NCBI GenBank assembly: GCA_965230495.1
Contig: OZ246004.1
Span: 1,922,001-1,986,000, forward strand
Length of the DNA: 64,000 nt
Direction: 5' to 3'
Source of the DNA: JACJYM01 sp965230495
GTDB lineage: Bacteria > Bacteroidota > Bacteroidia > Chitinophagales > Saprospiraceae
Under the pieces are notes generated by a model. It was not told the origin of the DNA. It saw only the letters and a program-made list of their open reading frames with translations, and searched no databases. The translations under genes were made by a program, and so were the position numbers. Below, in pieces: positions 24,580-35,100 of the stretch; the stretch's first letter is position 1; every line of letters begins with the position of its first letter.

Positions 24580-26061
24580 TTAATTTACTAATTGAAGACT
24601 TATGGTCGCCTTAAAACCTTCGTCTATTGGTTCGTGTGTCAATACATGTTGGTTAGGATAAATCAGCTCCAACCTTCGTTTTAAGTTGTCTAATCCTACT
24701 CCACTCTCCGAAACATCTGAAGGTTCTTTCACTGAATTCAGACAAGAGAATTCCAAATCTCCCTCCCGTTGTACAAGCCTTAAGTATAAATAGCTTTCAC
24801 CATCAGAATTGTCAATTCCATGTTTAAAAGCATTCTCCACCAATATTATAAATAGAAGAGGTGTAACCTGAAAATCTTTGTTGTCAATCTGCTTTTCAAA
24901 CTTAATGTCTAAATCTGCGTACTGTCTTAGTTTTTGCAATCTTAGAAAATCCTCAATATAATTTATCTCTTCTGAAATCGAAACGGTATCCTCCTGTCCT
25001 TTATAAATTACGTACCTCATTAGCTCAGATAATTGCAAAATAGCCTCAGGAGTTTTTTGATCCTTAGTAAGACTCATAGAGTATACATTATTTAATGTGT
25101 TGAAAAAGAAATGAGGGTTTATCTGCTGTTTCAATAAATTTAGCTCTGTCTCAGACTTTTGCTTTTGTAGATTACTTATTCTATTCGACTGCTTAAACCA
25201 TTGTATTAGTATAGTAAGTGGTATAGATAATAACATTAGATACGTAGGAACCATTTCATCAATCGCCCAAAACACAAAAGGTGCGTTTTCTCCAACCCAC
25301 TTATCTCCCGTTTTATATGATAATAGATAATTCAAAGAAGGCATATAATACAGTATAAGAATAACCGGAATGTAAAACACTATCACTAGTGATAGAAAGC
25401 CAAATAGATAATAGATCAACCCTTTTCTCCGATATATTATGTCAACTAAATAATAATGATTTATCCAATAGAAAGCATAATAAACCATTAAGAGAGAAAA
25501 ATGCTGTAACCATACAACAAACCATGATGTTTCTGGATATTCCATTTTTCCACCTATGGATAGAAAGAGGCTAACTAAAACGTAAATACTCAATATTATC
25601 CATTCCAAGGAGACTTTATCTCTCCATTTATTTAATGTCCATTTAAAGTTATTCCTATTCATTGGGCTAGAAATAATGTCTACTAAAACCAACACTAACC
25701 CAATGATCCCAAGCATTTCTGACTCCATTCTAACAGGAATTATAATTAACAGAATATCAGTAAAAAACAAGGCAATAGTATACCCTAAACAAACTAGGGT
25801 CCATAAAGCGTAGTATACTTGTTTAGAGAGTTTAGTGTATAGAATATTCCTAAATAGGCTAAATAGAAGTAATGGCGTAAAAACCAATATCAATGCTCCC
25901 ATGAGTTTAAAGAATAAAACCCATTTGAACCAGTTTAAATAGACCAATGATCCATAAAATTCGTGAAAGGTCAGGACCCATTTAAAACTAATCAAAATAA
26001 TTGTAGATAGAAGAATCCAGATATTATTAGAAATCAAAAAATTGATTAACCTATTTTTCAT
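24580..26061 (-). CDS. LytS-type sensor histidine kinase
   Basis: 493 residues. About eight hydrophobic helices occupy residues ~10-290. A short coiled coil then leads to the His_kinase domain (PF06580) with QQINPHFFFNTLNNVYSM, in which the first His is the phosphorylated residue, then LSELMRYVIYKG. The ATPase part has PLLFIILVENAFKHGI (N-box) and SGVGLDNLKRRLELIYP (G-box). It senses an unknown signal at the inner membrane and phosphorylates the LytTR regulator encoded next. Confidence 0.92.
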   Translation of the reverse strand: MKNRLINFLISNNIWILLSTIILISFKWVLTFHEFYGSLVYLNWFKWVLFFKLMGALILVFTPLLLFSLFRNILYTKLSKQVYYALWTLVCLGYTIALFFTDILLIIIPVRMESEMLGIIGLVLVLVDIISSPMNRNNFKWTLNKWRDKVSLEWIILSIYVLVSLFLSIGGKMEYPETSWFVVWLQHFSLLMVYYAFYWINHYYLVDIIYRRKGLIYYLFGFLSLVIVFYIPVILILYYMPSLNYLLSYKTGDKWVGENAPFVFWAIDEMVPTYLMLLSIPLTILIQWFKQSNRISNLQKQKSETELNLLKQQINPHFFFNTLNNVYSMSLTKDQKTPEAILQLSELMRYVIYKGQEDTVSISEEINYIEDFLRLQKLRQYADLDIKFEKQIDNKDFQVTPLLFIILVENAFKHGIDNSDGESYLYLRLVQREGDLEFSCLNSVKEPSDVSESGVGLDNLKRRLELIYPNQHVLTHEPIDEGFKATISLQLVN

Positions 26062-26155
26062 TTATACATGTTTATAAGTACAAATGAAAAATTATCCTTT
26101 TTCAAAAACAATTTAATATGATATCCGGGCTAATTTCGATGATGACAGGACCCTT

Positions 26156-26479
26156 TTATTTAGGTGATAATGACATTACATAATCGTAACTCTCATTGAG
26201 ATATTTTGCCAGTATATCCAAATCATCCAACATATTGTCCGGGATCAGTACATAACCCCTCATTACTGCTCCATATGATTTAAAAATTGAAGAATCAAAT
26301 TCCTTTATATACTTTTCTTGTACTTCTTTAGAGAATCTAAAACCCAATTCTCCATCCTTGTTTAATAGTGAAAACATATGACCATTGGCTGAAGTGTATG
26401 GCATCGTTTTGCCTTTCCTTTCAAATCGAGGACACTTATCGACTATTTGATCATAAATGGCTAATCTCTCTTTCCACAT
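26156..26479 (-). CDS. TfoX N-terminal domain-like small protein
   Basis: 107 residues from ATG 26479; an earlier ATG at 26497 would overlap the preceding stop and is less likely. The segment ERKGKTMPYTSANGHMFSLL, followed by a GFRFSKEVQEKY stretch and YGAVMRGYVLIPDNML, matches the stand-alone TfoX-N-like proteins of Bacteroidota. It lacks the C-terminal competence part of true TfoX/Sxy. It follows the SRPBCC gene with no gap. Function unknown. Confidence 0.65.
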   Translation of the reverse strand: MWKERLAIYDQIVDKCPRFERKGKTMPYTSANGHMFSLLNKDGELGFRFSKEVQEKYIKEFDSSIFKSYGAVMRGYVLIPDNMLDDLDILAKYLNESYDYVMSLSPK

Positions 26480-26480
26480 A

Positions 26481-26921
26481 CTATTGCTTTTCAACAAACT
26501 CCTTAAACTGCCTCATCCATTTCTCCCCCATTTTCTTAAACATGCCGGGAAAAAGAATCGACATTAATTTAGGTATTATCCATTTTACCCTTACGTATTC
26601 AAACTCGTACTCGTATCTCGTATTGTTTTCCGATAAGGAAATAAACTTGCATTTCATTGTATTGTCCATATGGATATGATGATAAAAAGCTTCAAAAGAT
26701 TCTGGTAATTGATTAGAGGTAATAGTTTCAGTCAACTCAAGACTTCGTTTTCCCTGTTGATAATACATTTTGGAAATTGCTCCATCCTGGCCTGTATCTC
26801 CACTAATATGATCCTTCCGTACAAATCCATCTTGGTACTCACCAAGATACTTTGGATCAGAAAAGTAACGAACCACTTCTTCTCGTGGTTTACTTATATC
26901 CACGTAACCTTTAAATTTCAC
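26481..26921 (-). CDS. SRPBCC (START/Bet v1-like) family protein
   Basis: 146 residues. The opening KFKGYVDISKPREEVVRYFSDP, then a YQDGFVRKDHISGD segment and a long C-terminal helix (MSILFPGMFKKMGEKWMRQFKEFVEK), fit the polyketide cyclase/SRPBCC fold, which binds a hydrophobic ligand in a central cavity. No catalytic role can be read. It is translated just before the TfoX-like protein (stop at 26481, next ATG at 26479). Confidence 0.75.
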   Translation of the reverse strand: MKFKGYVDISKPREEVVRYFSDPKYLGEYQDGFVRKDHISGDTGQDGAISKMYYQQGKRSLELTETITSNQLPESFEAFYHHIHMDNTMKCKFISLSENNTRYEYEFEYVRVKWIIPKLMSILFPGMFKKMGEKWMRQFKEFVEKQ

Positions 26922-26987
26922 AGCGTAATGAATTAATAAATAGACTATTTTACGCTTCTAATATATTATAAATTATAAAAAGATAAT

Positions 26988-27746
26988 TTAAACCGTCTGT
27001 AAAACTTGAAACAATTTGTTTTCCTTAAGCTTATCGATTTCTATTTTTTGCATATTCTGATCAAGAAGATCTAAGGTGTTATTGGCATATTCCAGTGTCC
27101 ACTTATGGACCCTCTTGTAATTATCGTCCACAAAAGCTTTTCTTTCAGATCTGGAAACGACATCAAGAATAAAGTCCTTGAAAGTTTTATGGGTTATTTC
27201 TTTTCCCTTGTACAATACTGATATATTAAATGAATTACCATTATAAAATTGCTGATCTTCAAATACATCTTCGATATCATCGTTTAATTCGGTGATAAGA
27301 TCAAAAAACAACCAATCTTCAATCCTATATTTTTTTTCCAATATTGGATATCTCTTATAAATAAGCCTCCTTAGCAATTTGACATCACATGATTTATAGT
27401 AATAGAAAAACTCCATATCTAATTGTATAGGAAGCTTACTTTCCCTTAACTCCATCTCATGAGTTTGGTATCTAAAGATTTCCTTGCAACTCTCGATTTT
27501 TTCCCTTTTATCAAAAGAAGTAAATAATTTAGAGTTGTAAATATCCTTCCACTTCTCAGAAATAATTTTCTTATCTAAATTCCAATTGGATTCCAAATAA
27601 GCATCCAGATAATAGATGTTTTCCTGTAACTCGATTAACTCCCCTACTAGATCATCTATCTCCTCCTGAAGACCTCCTGTTTCTTCAAGTAAAACAGGAA
27701 ATTTGCGGTAATCAAACAACTCTACTATTTTCTCTTTCAATGTCAT
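26988..27746 (-). CDS. Unrecognised 252-residue protein
   Basis: I do not recognise a family. The protein is soluble in appearance, with no signal peptide or membrane segment. It is highly charged and mostly helical, with many Lys/Glu and aromatic residues. Residues ~20-50 (EETGGLQEEIDDLVGELIEL) could form a short coiled coil. A tyrosine-rich patch (FFYYYKSCDVKLLRRLIYKRYP) lies near residue 112. Base use resembles its neighbours, so recent transfer is not suggested. It is 57 bases downstream of the giant T9SS-cargo gene on the same strand. Confidence 0.6.
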   Translation of the reverse strand: MTLKEKIVELFDYRKFPVLLEETGGLQEEIDDLVGELIELQENIYYLDAYLESNWNLDKKIISEKWKDIYNSKLFTSFDKREKIESCKEIFRYQTHEMELRESKLPIQLDMEFFYYYKSCDVKLLRRLIYKRYPILEKKYRIEDWLFFDLITELNDDIEDVFEDQQFYNGNSFNISVLYKGKEITHKTFKDFILDVVSRSERKAFVDDNYKRVHKWTLEYANNTLDLLDQNMQKIEIDKLKENKLFQVLQTV

Positions 27747-27803
27747 ACTAGATTTGACAGAAAAATCTTCTTAAGTCACTAAATACCATAATTATTTTCA
27801 ATA

Positions 27804-30800
27804 TTATAAGGAAATCATTTTCTGAGAATAAGTACCCTCTTTAGAACGAAGGTATGCAATATATACTCCTCCTGGTAAATGATTTAAATCAAAAGTATCA
27901 CCGTTAGCTAAAGGAGAATCGTTAATTAAAGTAATCATATTGCCATCAGTACTATACAAATGAAGATCTGCATTAAGTATATCTGCCCCAGTGTACATTA
28001 TATTACCTGAAGAAGTATGAACAAACCTAATTGTATTAACCTTATCGAAATTATCTTCTATTTTCCAGTTTATATCAAATATTCCCTCTACTGTATAGAT
28101 TTCAGGGGTTAGCACAGACCCCAATTCTGCATTATCAATATTCCCTTCTATGATAAGTAAATTACTATTATCACGAACATTAAGACCGTACGGAGATGTT
28201 GCAATAATGTTAAGTTTTTCATCAACTATGGCATAATCCAATTCTAAGTCTTCATATTCAGAACTAATGATTACATGATCATCTGTAACATTATCTATCG
28301 TTAATTGGAATCCATATATTAACTCACTGCTGGTGTTAACTACTTTCAATAGTTCTTCGCTTCTCCAAACTTTCCATTCAACTTCAGATATATTTCTATT
28401 TCCACTCCCTTTATTACCAAACTCTTCCGAACTCCAATCTCCATTGACATCTCCTCTTTTCACTGCCGTAAAATTAGCGTTATCTTCAATACCATTAAAT
28501 GCTTCAAAATTCAAATAATTTGGATATTCCCATGGGTTTAAAGTATCTGAGAAAACATAATCTTGATCAACAAATACCCAAGTAGGCTTGTCATTTTTAT
28601 ACTTTGCTTGTAAACCCAGAATAACTTTCCGCATCTCTACTAAATCGCTCGCACTTAAGCTCCCTGAACCATTTACGTCCCCCGCTAGTACTTTATATGG
28701 ATCATTAAATTGTTTTAACTTCAGGATATGTCTTTGTAATAGCACAATATCAATCGTTGAGACTCCGTCTCTGGTTTCAGATTCATAGCTAGGAGTTAAT
28801 AAATAAGACAACCCTGATAGTAAATCTGATTTCATATACGCACCTTCTTCATTCGTTAAAGTGCTATCCGAATAAGTTCCTTCAGATGACTCAATATATA
28901 TTTTAACATTCTCTACCAGCTCTCCATCTCTGGTACCTACAACTCCCGATATTACTCCTGCCCCATCTAAATCTTCACATTGATCTACGTTATCTTGTAC
29001 AGCTATTTCTACCGTACAATATTCCTTATTTTCATATTCATCCGTCACCCATATTTCCAGCTCAAAGATCGCTGCTACACCGTTTGGAATATCTTCGCAG
29101 TAAAACGTCTCCGAAGTATGATTAATATCTGCGGAAAACGAAATATATAAATCCTCTGGTGCAGTGCAATTATCAGTACTTCCGAGGTCGAAATCACTAG
29201 CCCATACAGTCACAAATCCGAACGAATCCATCACTGTGGTAGTTAAAGAACTTTTGCAGTATGGTGATGGAACCTTACAATCCTTCATTTCTATATTAAA
29301 CTCATGAGTCGTTCTATTCCCACATTTGTCTTCAATTGACAAAAAGCAACTATGAGTGCCATGAGGTAACTCCAGGTCCATACTATCACTAATACCTGAA
29401 TGGTCTATATCCCCATCAGAAAACTCATCAATTCTCCATTCATATGCTAACAGACTATCGGCGGTACAGTCATCTGTTCCTATTATTTTATAAAGCCAAT
29501 TTCCATTAACACAAAACTCATCATAAGCACATACAGAAGTATCCTGCTGAATAAAAGAAAACTCCGGTGGTGTTGAATTGAAAACCTTAATTATTTGTGT
29601 ATGATTCCAGATGGAATTTTGATTCTCTTCAAACTGACACCACTCTATCACCGTCCATTCCCTTAATATCTTGATACAAGCACCATCAGCGATAAAAAAG
29701 TTTTGATCTTCGTAGGTAGCTTCAACTATTGCACAATATTCATTTTGATACGTAGGTCCTCCGGTTATATCAGGAGTAAGCTCAGTAATATTACAACCTA
29801 AATCTTCATAGTTATCGGGCCAAATAATATCCGCTACAGCAAAAGGATCTAGATTAACTATGGTTATAGTTTGAAAACATGAATCACTACTTCCCGCAGG
29901 GTCCTCGACAGTAAATTTTCTTGAAATAGTACCCTCAAAACAAGAAATATCTTTGTAAAAAGTATCAACTACCTCTGCCTTACAATTATCATAGATATAC
30001 CCATCGTAACCCGCTATTCCGTTGTTGTATTGATCATAAATTGTAATTGGCTCAATTAAAGCTTCATTCATCTGGACCTCTCCAAATACTGAAAGATCAC
30101 TATAATCTATAATATAATCACAACTAACTGTTATATGGTCCGGGCAAGTAATTGTTGGTGGTAATTTCTCCTCTATCATTACTTCTACCATACAGGTATT
30201 TGATAAACCATGAATATCCGTGGCTTTTAAAGCTACCATTTTTGTCTCACCAGCTTCCGCACAACAAAACTCAATATATTCGTCAAAATCTAATCCCCAT
30301 CCACATTCATCTTCCATTTTAGCTACAAAAAAACTGTCAATCGCACAATTATCAAAACTACCATCATCCAATGAGATAGCATATAATCTTCCCGTGCCAT
30401 CTGCTCCTAAAGCAACACTAGTAAAATGATCACAAACCATGAAAGGAACTTTGTCATCTACTATAGTGACTTTATAGGAGCATATATTATCATTATTACA
30501 ATCATCCGTTACCTCAAAAAATACTTCATACTCACCCAATGGAAGATCTTCTACACTAATCATCTCTCCATTGACACTTAAATAATTGGTGTAATCATTT
30601 CCCAAAGTATCCTCTAATGTGATTTCCACCTCATATGAAGAACAATCTTCTACCATATCAAGCCATGGAAGATTGCTACTTTCAGCCACACATGTATAGG
30701 TTTTAGTATAAATTACCACATCATCCGGACAAGTTAATATAGGGTCTATATCATCCGATACCTTTATTATCTGTATATGATTAAAAGATTCGTAGGAGCA

Positions 30801-31970
30801 CCAATCTATAACAAACCAATTTCTTGCCACCTTGTATCCTGCTCCACATTGATCAAATTCAGCGTCTGTGTAAGTTGCCTCTAAATCACTGCAATCAAAT
30901 GTGGTTGGATATCCGGTAACCTCTGGAGATGGATATCCATTTTCGGTCTGAAGATAAACATCATTACATTGAATTGAGGGCTCTTCTATATCATTGTAAT
31001 GAGGTGGTAACTCTACATCATCTAGAGCTTTGCGTAACACATATATCGATTGATTACAGATAGAATTATTATTATACTCATCCACAGCTCTCCATTCTCT
31101 GATTATTTGTCTATCATACTCACTTGTACACGGTAAATCTACGACATCATCACTATAAGAAAGAGAAGCATCACCGCATGCATCCCAATTATGAATTAGA
31201 TATGTAAAGTCTGAAATCGTATCAAAGCTAAATCCCTGAGGTATAGGAAATCCTATTACCTCCGGCACAATACTATCACCACAGCTTACTTCTATAGAAG
31301 TACATTGAAACTGAGGTGATAATTTATCTTCTACCGTTAATGATCCCCAACAACCTATACCAGTACATTCATGTACAACACTGAATGTGATATTCTGACC
31401 AATGTGTTCACTTTCCAATAGATTATTGGGAATTTCATTATCATCTTCATCATATGATTTAACAATATACTTATCATAAGGAACATGTGGATTAGTTATT
31501 AACATTGTCACGTCCAATAATTGATTACACTCATCATTAAGAGACAGGTTTATATTACTCACACAAGATGGACTGGGAGGCATGTTAAATGTAATTAAAA
31601 CATTGTCAGATTGCTCCACCAGAGGACCATTTCCATCAGGATCATCAGACACAAGTATTAAGGAAAATCCACCATTATTAATATCCTGAGGACCTGGAAC
31701 ATAGTGAGTAGCTATCGAAAAAATTTCGTTTTCCGAATCATTGGGAAGAAAGTAGCCATCTCCATTAGTAAACCACATTCCATCATTCACATCTCCTGAT
31801 ATCTCGGCATTAAGAGTTGACAATTCCAAAGTTTCAGAGTCGCACATACTGGTATCTTCTCCAGCAAACACAATAATGGCCAGAGATTCATATGCAAAAG
31901 AGGAAATAGTCGTTCCTATAAAAAGTGCCATCAGCAAACATGTAATAATATTTTTTGTTTTGAATCTCAC
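27804..31970 (-). CDS. Giant secreted cysteine-rich protein with dockerin-like segment and T9SS sorting domain
   Basis: 1388 residues. The first ~27 are a signal peptide. Residues ~30-1050 are rich in Cys, Asp and Trp, with repeated modules: a CPD-type strand starting Ig-like/HYR segments, and several copies of a motif of the form R-x-W-x-V-I-x-W-C ... H-x-Q-I-I-K-V. Around 1085-1160 a GDVNGSGSLSASDLVEMRK segment and a second GDVNGDWSS form a dockerin type I-like EF-hand pair. The last ~80 residues (ending YIAYLRSKEGTYSQKMISL) are a T9SS type A sorting domain. It should be exported by type IX secretion and displayed on or shed from the surface. No enzymatic domain is visible; adhesion or matrix binding is a guess. 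Confidence 0.8.
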   Translation of the reverse strand: MRFKTKNIITCLLMALFIGTTISSFAYESLAIIVFAGEDTSMCDSETLELSTLNAEISGDVNDGMWFTNGDGYFLPNDSENEIFSIATHYVPGPQDINNGGFSLILVSDDPDGNGPLVEQSDNVLITFNMPPSPSCVSNINLSLNDECNQLLDVTMLITNPHVPYDKYIVKSYDEDDNEIPNNLLESEHIGQNITFSVVHECTGIGCWGSLTVEDKLSPQFQCTSIEVSCGDSIVPEVIGFPIPQGFSFDTISDFTYLIHNWDACGDASLSYSDDVVDLPCTSEYDRQIIREWRAVDEYNNNSICNQSIYVLRKALDDVELPPHYNDIEEPSIQCNDVYLQTENGYPSPEVTGYPTTFDCSDLEATYTDAEFDQCGAGYKVARNWFVIDWCSYESFNHIQIIKVSDDIDPILTCPDDVVIYTKTYTCVAESSNLPWLDMVEDCSSYEVEITLEDTLGNDYTNYLSVNGEMISVEDLPLGEYEVFFEVTDDCNNDNICSYKVTIVDDKVPFMVCDHFTSVALGADGTGRLYAISLDDGSFDNCAIDSFFVAKMEDECGWGLDFDEYIEFCCAEAGETKMVALKATDIHGLSNTCMVEVMIEEKLPPTITCPDHITVSCDYIIDYSDLSVFGEVQMNEALIEPITIYDQYNNGIAGYDGYIYDNCKAEVVDTFYKDISCFEGTISRKFTVEDPAGSSDSCFQTITIVNLDPFAVADIIWPDNYEDLGCNITELTPDITGGPTYQNEYCAIVEATYEDQNFFIADGACIKILREWTVIEWCQFEENQNSIWNHTQIIKVFNSTPPEFSFIQQDTSVCAYDEFCVNGNWLYKIIGTDDCTADSLLAYEWRIDEFSDGDIDHSGISDSMDLELPHGTHSCFLSIEDKCGNRTTHEFNIEMKDCKVPSPYCKSSLTTTVMDSFGFVTVWASDFDLGSTDNCTAPEDLYISFSADINHTSETFYCEDIPNGVAAIFELEIWVTDEYENKEYCTVEIAVQDNVDQCEDLDGAGVISGVVGTRDGELVENVKIYIESSEGTYSDSTLTNEEGAYMKSDLLSGLSYLLTPSYESETRDGVSTIDIVLLQRHILKLKQFNDPYKVLAGDVNGSGSLSASDLVEMRKVILGLQAKYKNDKPTWVFVDQDYVFSDTLNPWEYPNYLNFEAFNGIEDNANFTAVKRGDVNGDWSSEEFGNKGSGNRNISEVEWKVWRSEELLKVVNTSSELIYGFQLTIDNVTDDHVIISSEYEDLELDYAIVDEKLNIIATSPYGLNVRDNSNLLIIEGNIDNAELGSVLTPEIYTVEGIFDINWKIEDNFDKVNTIRFVHTSSGNIMYTGADILNADLHLYSTDGNMITLINDSPLANGDTFDLNHLPGGVYIAYLRSKEGTYSQKMISL

Positions 31971-32071
31971 TTTATATTAAATTTTTAACACATGCATTTA
32001 CATCATAAAATCTATGATTTACATATTATTAAAATATTTAATACAATAATTATACCAAAAGTGATTCTAAC

Positions 32072-32104
32072 AAAAAAGGCCACTACTTTCGTAGCGGCCT
32101 TTTA
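32072..32104 (-). terminator. Terminator of the rpoBC operon
   Basis: On the minus strand a 12-bp stem (AAAGGCCGCTAC, one G-U pair) with a GAAA tetraloop is followed by T6. It lies 24 bases past the rpoC stop. Confidence 0.85.
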
Positions 32105-32127
32105 TCCATTTTTATTATTTAGTGGCT

Positions 32128-35100
32128 CTACGCCTCCGTTACTAATAAACTATCAAAACGCTTCTGACCTGTTCCCGCTGGTATATTCTTTCCAACAATC
32201 ACATTCTCTTTTAATCCAGCCAACTCATCACGTTTTGCACCAATAGCCGCAGTGCTAAGTACTTTTGTTGTCTCCTGGAAAGAAGCCGCAGAAATCCAAC
32301 TCACCACTCCCAAAGATGCTCTTGTTATACCTTGCAAAATAGGTCTGGATGTTGCAGGAATAGCGTCTCTAACTTCTAAAAGTTTCTTATCATTTCTTTT
32401 CAAAATAGAGTTTTCTTCTCTCAATTGACGTATAGAAATAATCTGACCAACTTTCATTTTATTTGATTCTCCCGCATCAGTAACTACCTTTTTATCAAAT
32501 ATCCAATCGTTCTGCTCTAAGAAAGCCGTTTTCTCCACTGGCTCTCCTTCTAAGAAGCTAGTATCACCCGGATCAGTAATCAATAACCTACGCATCATTT
32601 GTCTAACTATCACCTCTATGTGCTTATCATTAATACTGATACCTTGTGACCTATATACCTCCTGAACACCATTAACCAAATATGATTGTACAGCAAAAGG
32701 TCCTTTGATATCCAATATATCGATTGGTGAAGTTGCTCCATCTGATAATTGCATTCCAGCTCTAACAAAATCACCCTCTTGAACAAGAATGTGTTTAGAA
32801 AGACCTATCAAATATTTCTTCTTTTGATTAGTTTTCTCATCCTCAACAAATACCTCTCTGTTACCTCTTTTTATCTTACCAAAAGAAACGATACCATCGA
32901 TCTCGGCTGTTACTGCAGGATTCGAAGGATTACGTGCTTCGAAAAGTTCGGTAACTCTAGGAAGACCACCAGTGATATCCGATATCTTACCTGCACTTCT
33001 CGGTATTTTTACGATCTTTTCTCCAATTGCTACATCTTGACCATCCTCAATTGAGATATAAGCTCCTACTGGAAGGTTGTAAGATTTTAACTCCGCTCCA
33101 GAAGGAGATACTATTTTAATAGCCGGAATCTTTTTCTTGTTCTTAGATTCTATCAATACCTTCTCAGCATAACCAGTCTGATCGTCTCTTTCCACTCTAT
33201 AGGTAACTCCTTCTTCTACGTTTTCGAATTGAGCGATTCCTTCAAATTCAGAAATGATCACATTATTAAACGGATCCCAGTCACAAATCACATCACCTTT
33301 CTTGATTTTACCCTTATTCTTCACCTTAATCTGTGCTCCATAAGGTATATGATGTGTAACAAATATCTTTCCAGAATCCTTATCCTTAATTCTCAATTCT
33401 CCAGATCTTGACAATATTAAGTAATGTCCAGTATTCTCATCAGGTTTATCTGTTAATTTTATATTATCAAATTCAACAACCCCATCAAACTTCGAAACAA
33501 TCTCTGACTCTGCTTTACTAACAGAAGCAATACCCCCTACGTGGAATGTTCTCAATGTCAACTGTGTACCCGGCTCTCCAATACTTTGTGCAGCAATGAT
33601 TCCTACAGAATCACCAAGTTCTGCTAGTCTTCCGGTTGCCAGATTTTTACCATAACACTTGGCACAAACACCATTCTTAGTATCACATGTCAAAACAGAT
33701 CGAATAGTTACCATTTCTATGCCACTATCTTCAATCCTCTTAGCTATTTCATCACTGATATATTCTCCTGCTTCCAATATCACCTCATCAGACACGGGGT
33801 CAAGAATATTATGTAAAGAGAATCTTCCTCTGATCCTTGACGCCAAAGATTCAATGACTGAATCATTTTCTTTAAGAGATGTTGTATCGATTCCTCTTAA
33901 CGTATCACAGTCGTGCTCATTAATAATCACATCCTGAGCCACGTCCACAAGTCTTCTGGTAAGATATCCCGCATCGGCAGTTTTAAGTGCCGTATCCGCT
34001 AGACCTTTCCTCGCACCGTGCGTAGAAATAAAGTACTCCAATACTGACAAACCATCCAAAAAGTTAGACAGGATTGGGTTCTCAATAATTGCGGCTCCAG
34101 TATCTCCAGATTTTCTTGGCTTTGCCATCAAACCTCTAAGACCAGCCAACTGTTTAATCTGTTGTTTTGATCCTCTTGCTCCAGAGTCAAGCATCATATA
34201 TACAGAGTTAAAACCTCCTTTATGCTCCGCCAACTCTTTCATTAAATTTTCCGTGATTTGATTATCGGCATAAGTCCACTTATCAATTACCTGGTTATAT
34301 CTTTCATTACCAGTAATAAGACCCATATTATAATTCTCCCAAACCTCATCCACTTCACTTTGTGCCTCTAATAACGTCTTCTCCTTTATAGAAGGATCTA
34401 TCAAATCTCCAAGGTTGAAAGATAACCCTCCTCTAAATGACCAATAGAATCCCAGTTCCTTGATTTTATCCAAGAACTCAGCAGTAATCGTGAAGTTTGT
34501 TCGTTCAATAATATCACTAATTACCTTTTTAAGGTTTTTCTTAGTTAACAATATATTTATGAACGGTACCTGTGTCGGGGTTGATTCATTGAAAATAACT
34601 CTACCTACTGTAGTATCTATCCTATCCATCACAAGCTCTCCTTCTTCATTCTCAATCCTTGTCTTCACCCTAACCGGTGTATGAACATCTACTTTTCCTT
34701 CATTATAAGCAATAATAACTTCTTCTGAAGAGTAATATGTTCTAATTTCCTTTTTATCACTTTCTTTTGACTTCGTCAAATAATATAGACCCAATACCAT
34801 ATCCTGAGAAGGTAAGGTAATCGGTGATCCATCCTGTGGATTCAACATGTTATGAGATGATAGCATCAACATTTGAGCCTCAAGTATAGCCCCATGGCTC
34901 AAAGGGACATGTACCGCCATCTGATCACCATCAAAATCCGCGTTAAATGCTGTACATACCAAAGGATGTAATTGGATTGCCTTACCTTCAACCAATGTAG
35001 GTTGGAAAGCCTGAATAGACAATCTATGCAGTGTAGGGGCTCTGTTCAACATAACCGGATGCCCTTTCAAAATGTTTTCCAGTATATCCCAGATTACAGG

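Noticed and set aside
26156..26479. TfoX-like protein as a competence regulator
   Set aside because: Only the N-terminal domain is present, and no competence genes are nearby.
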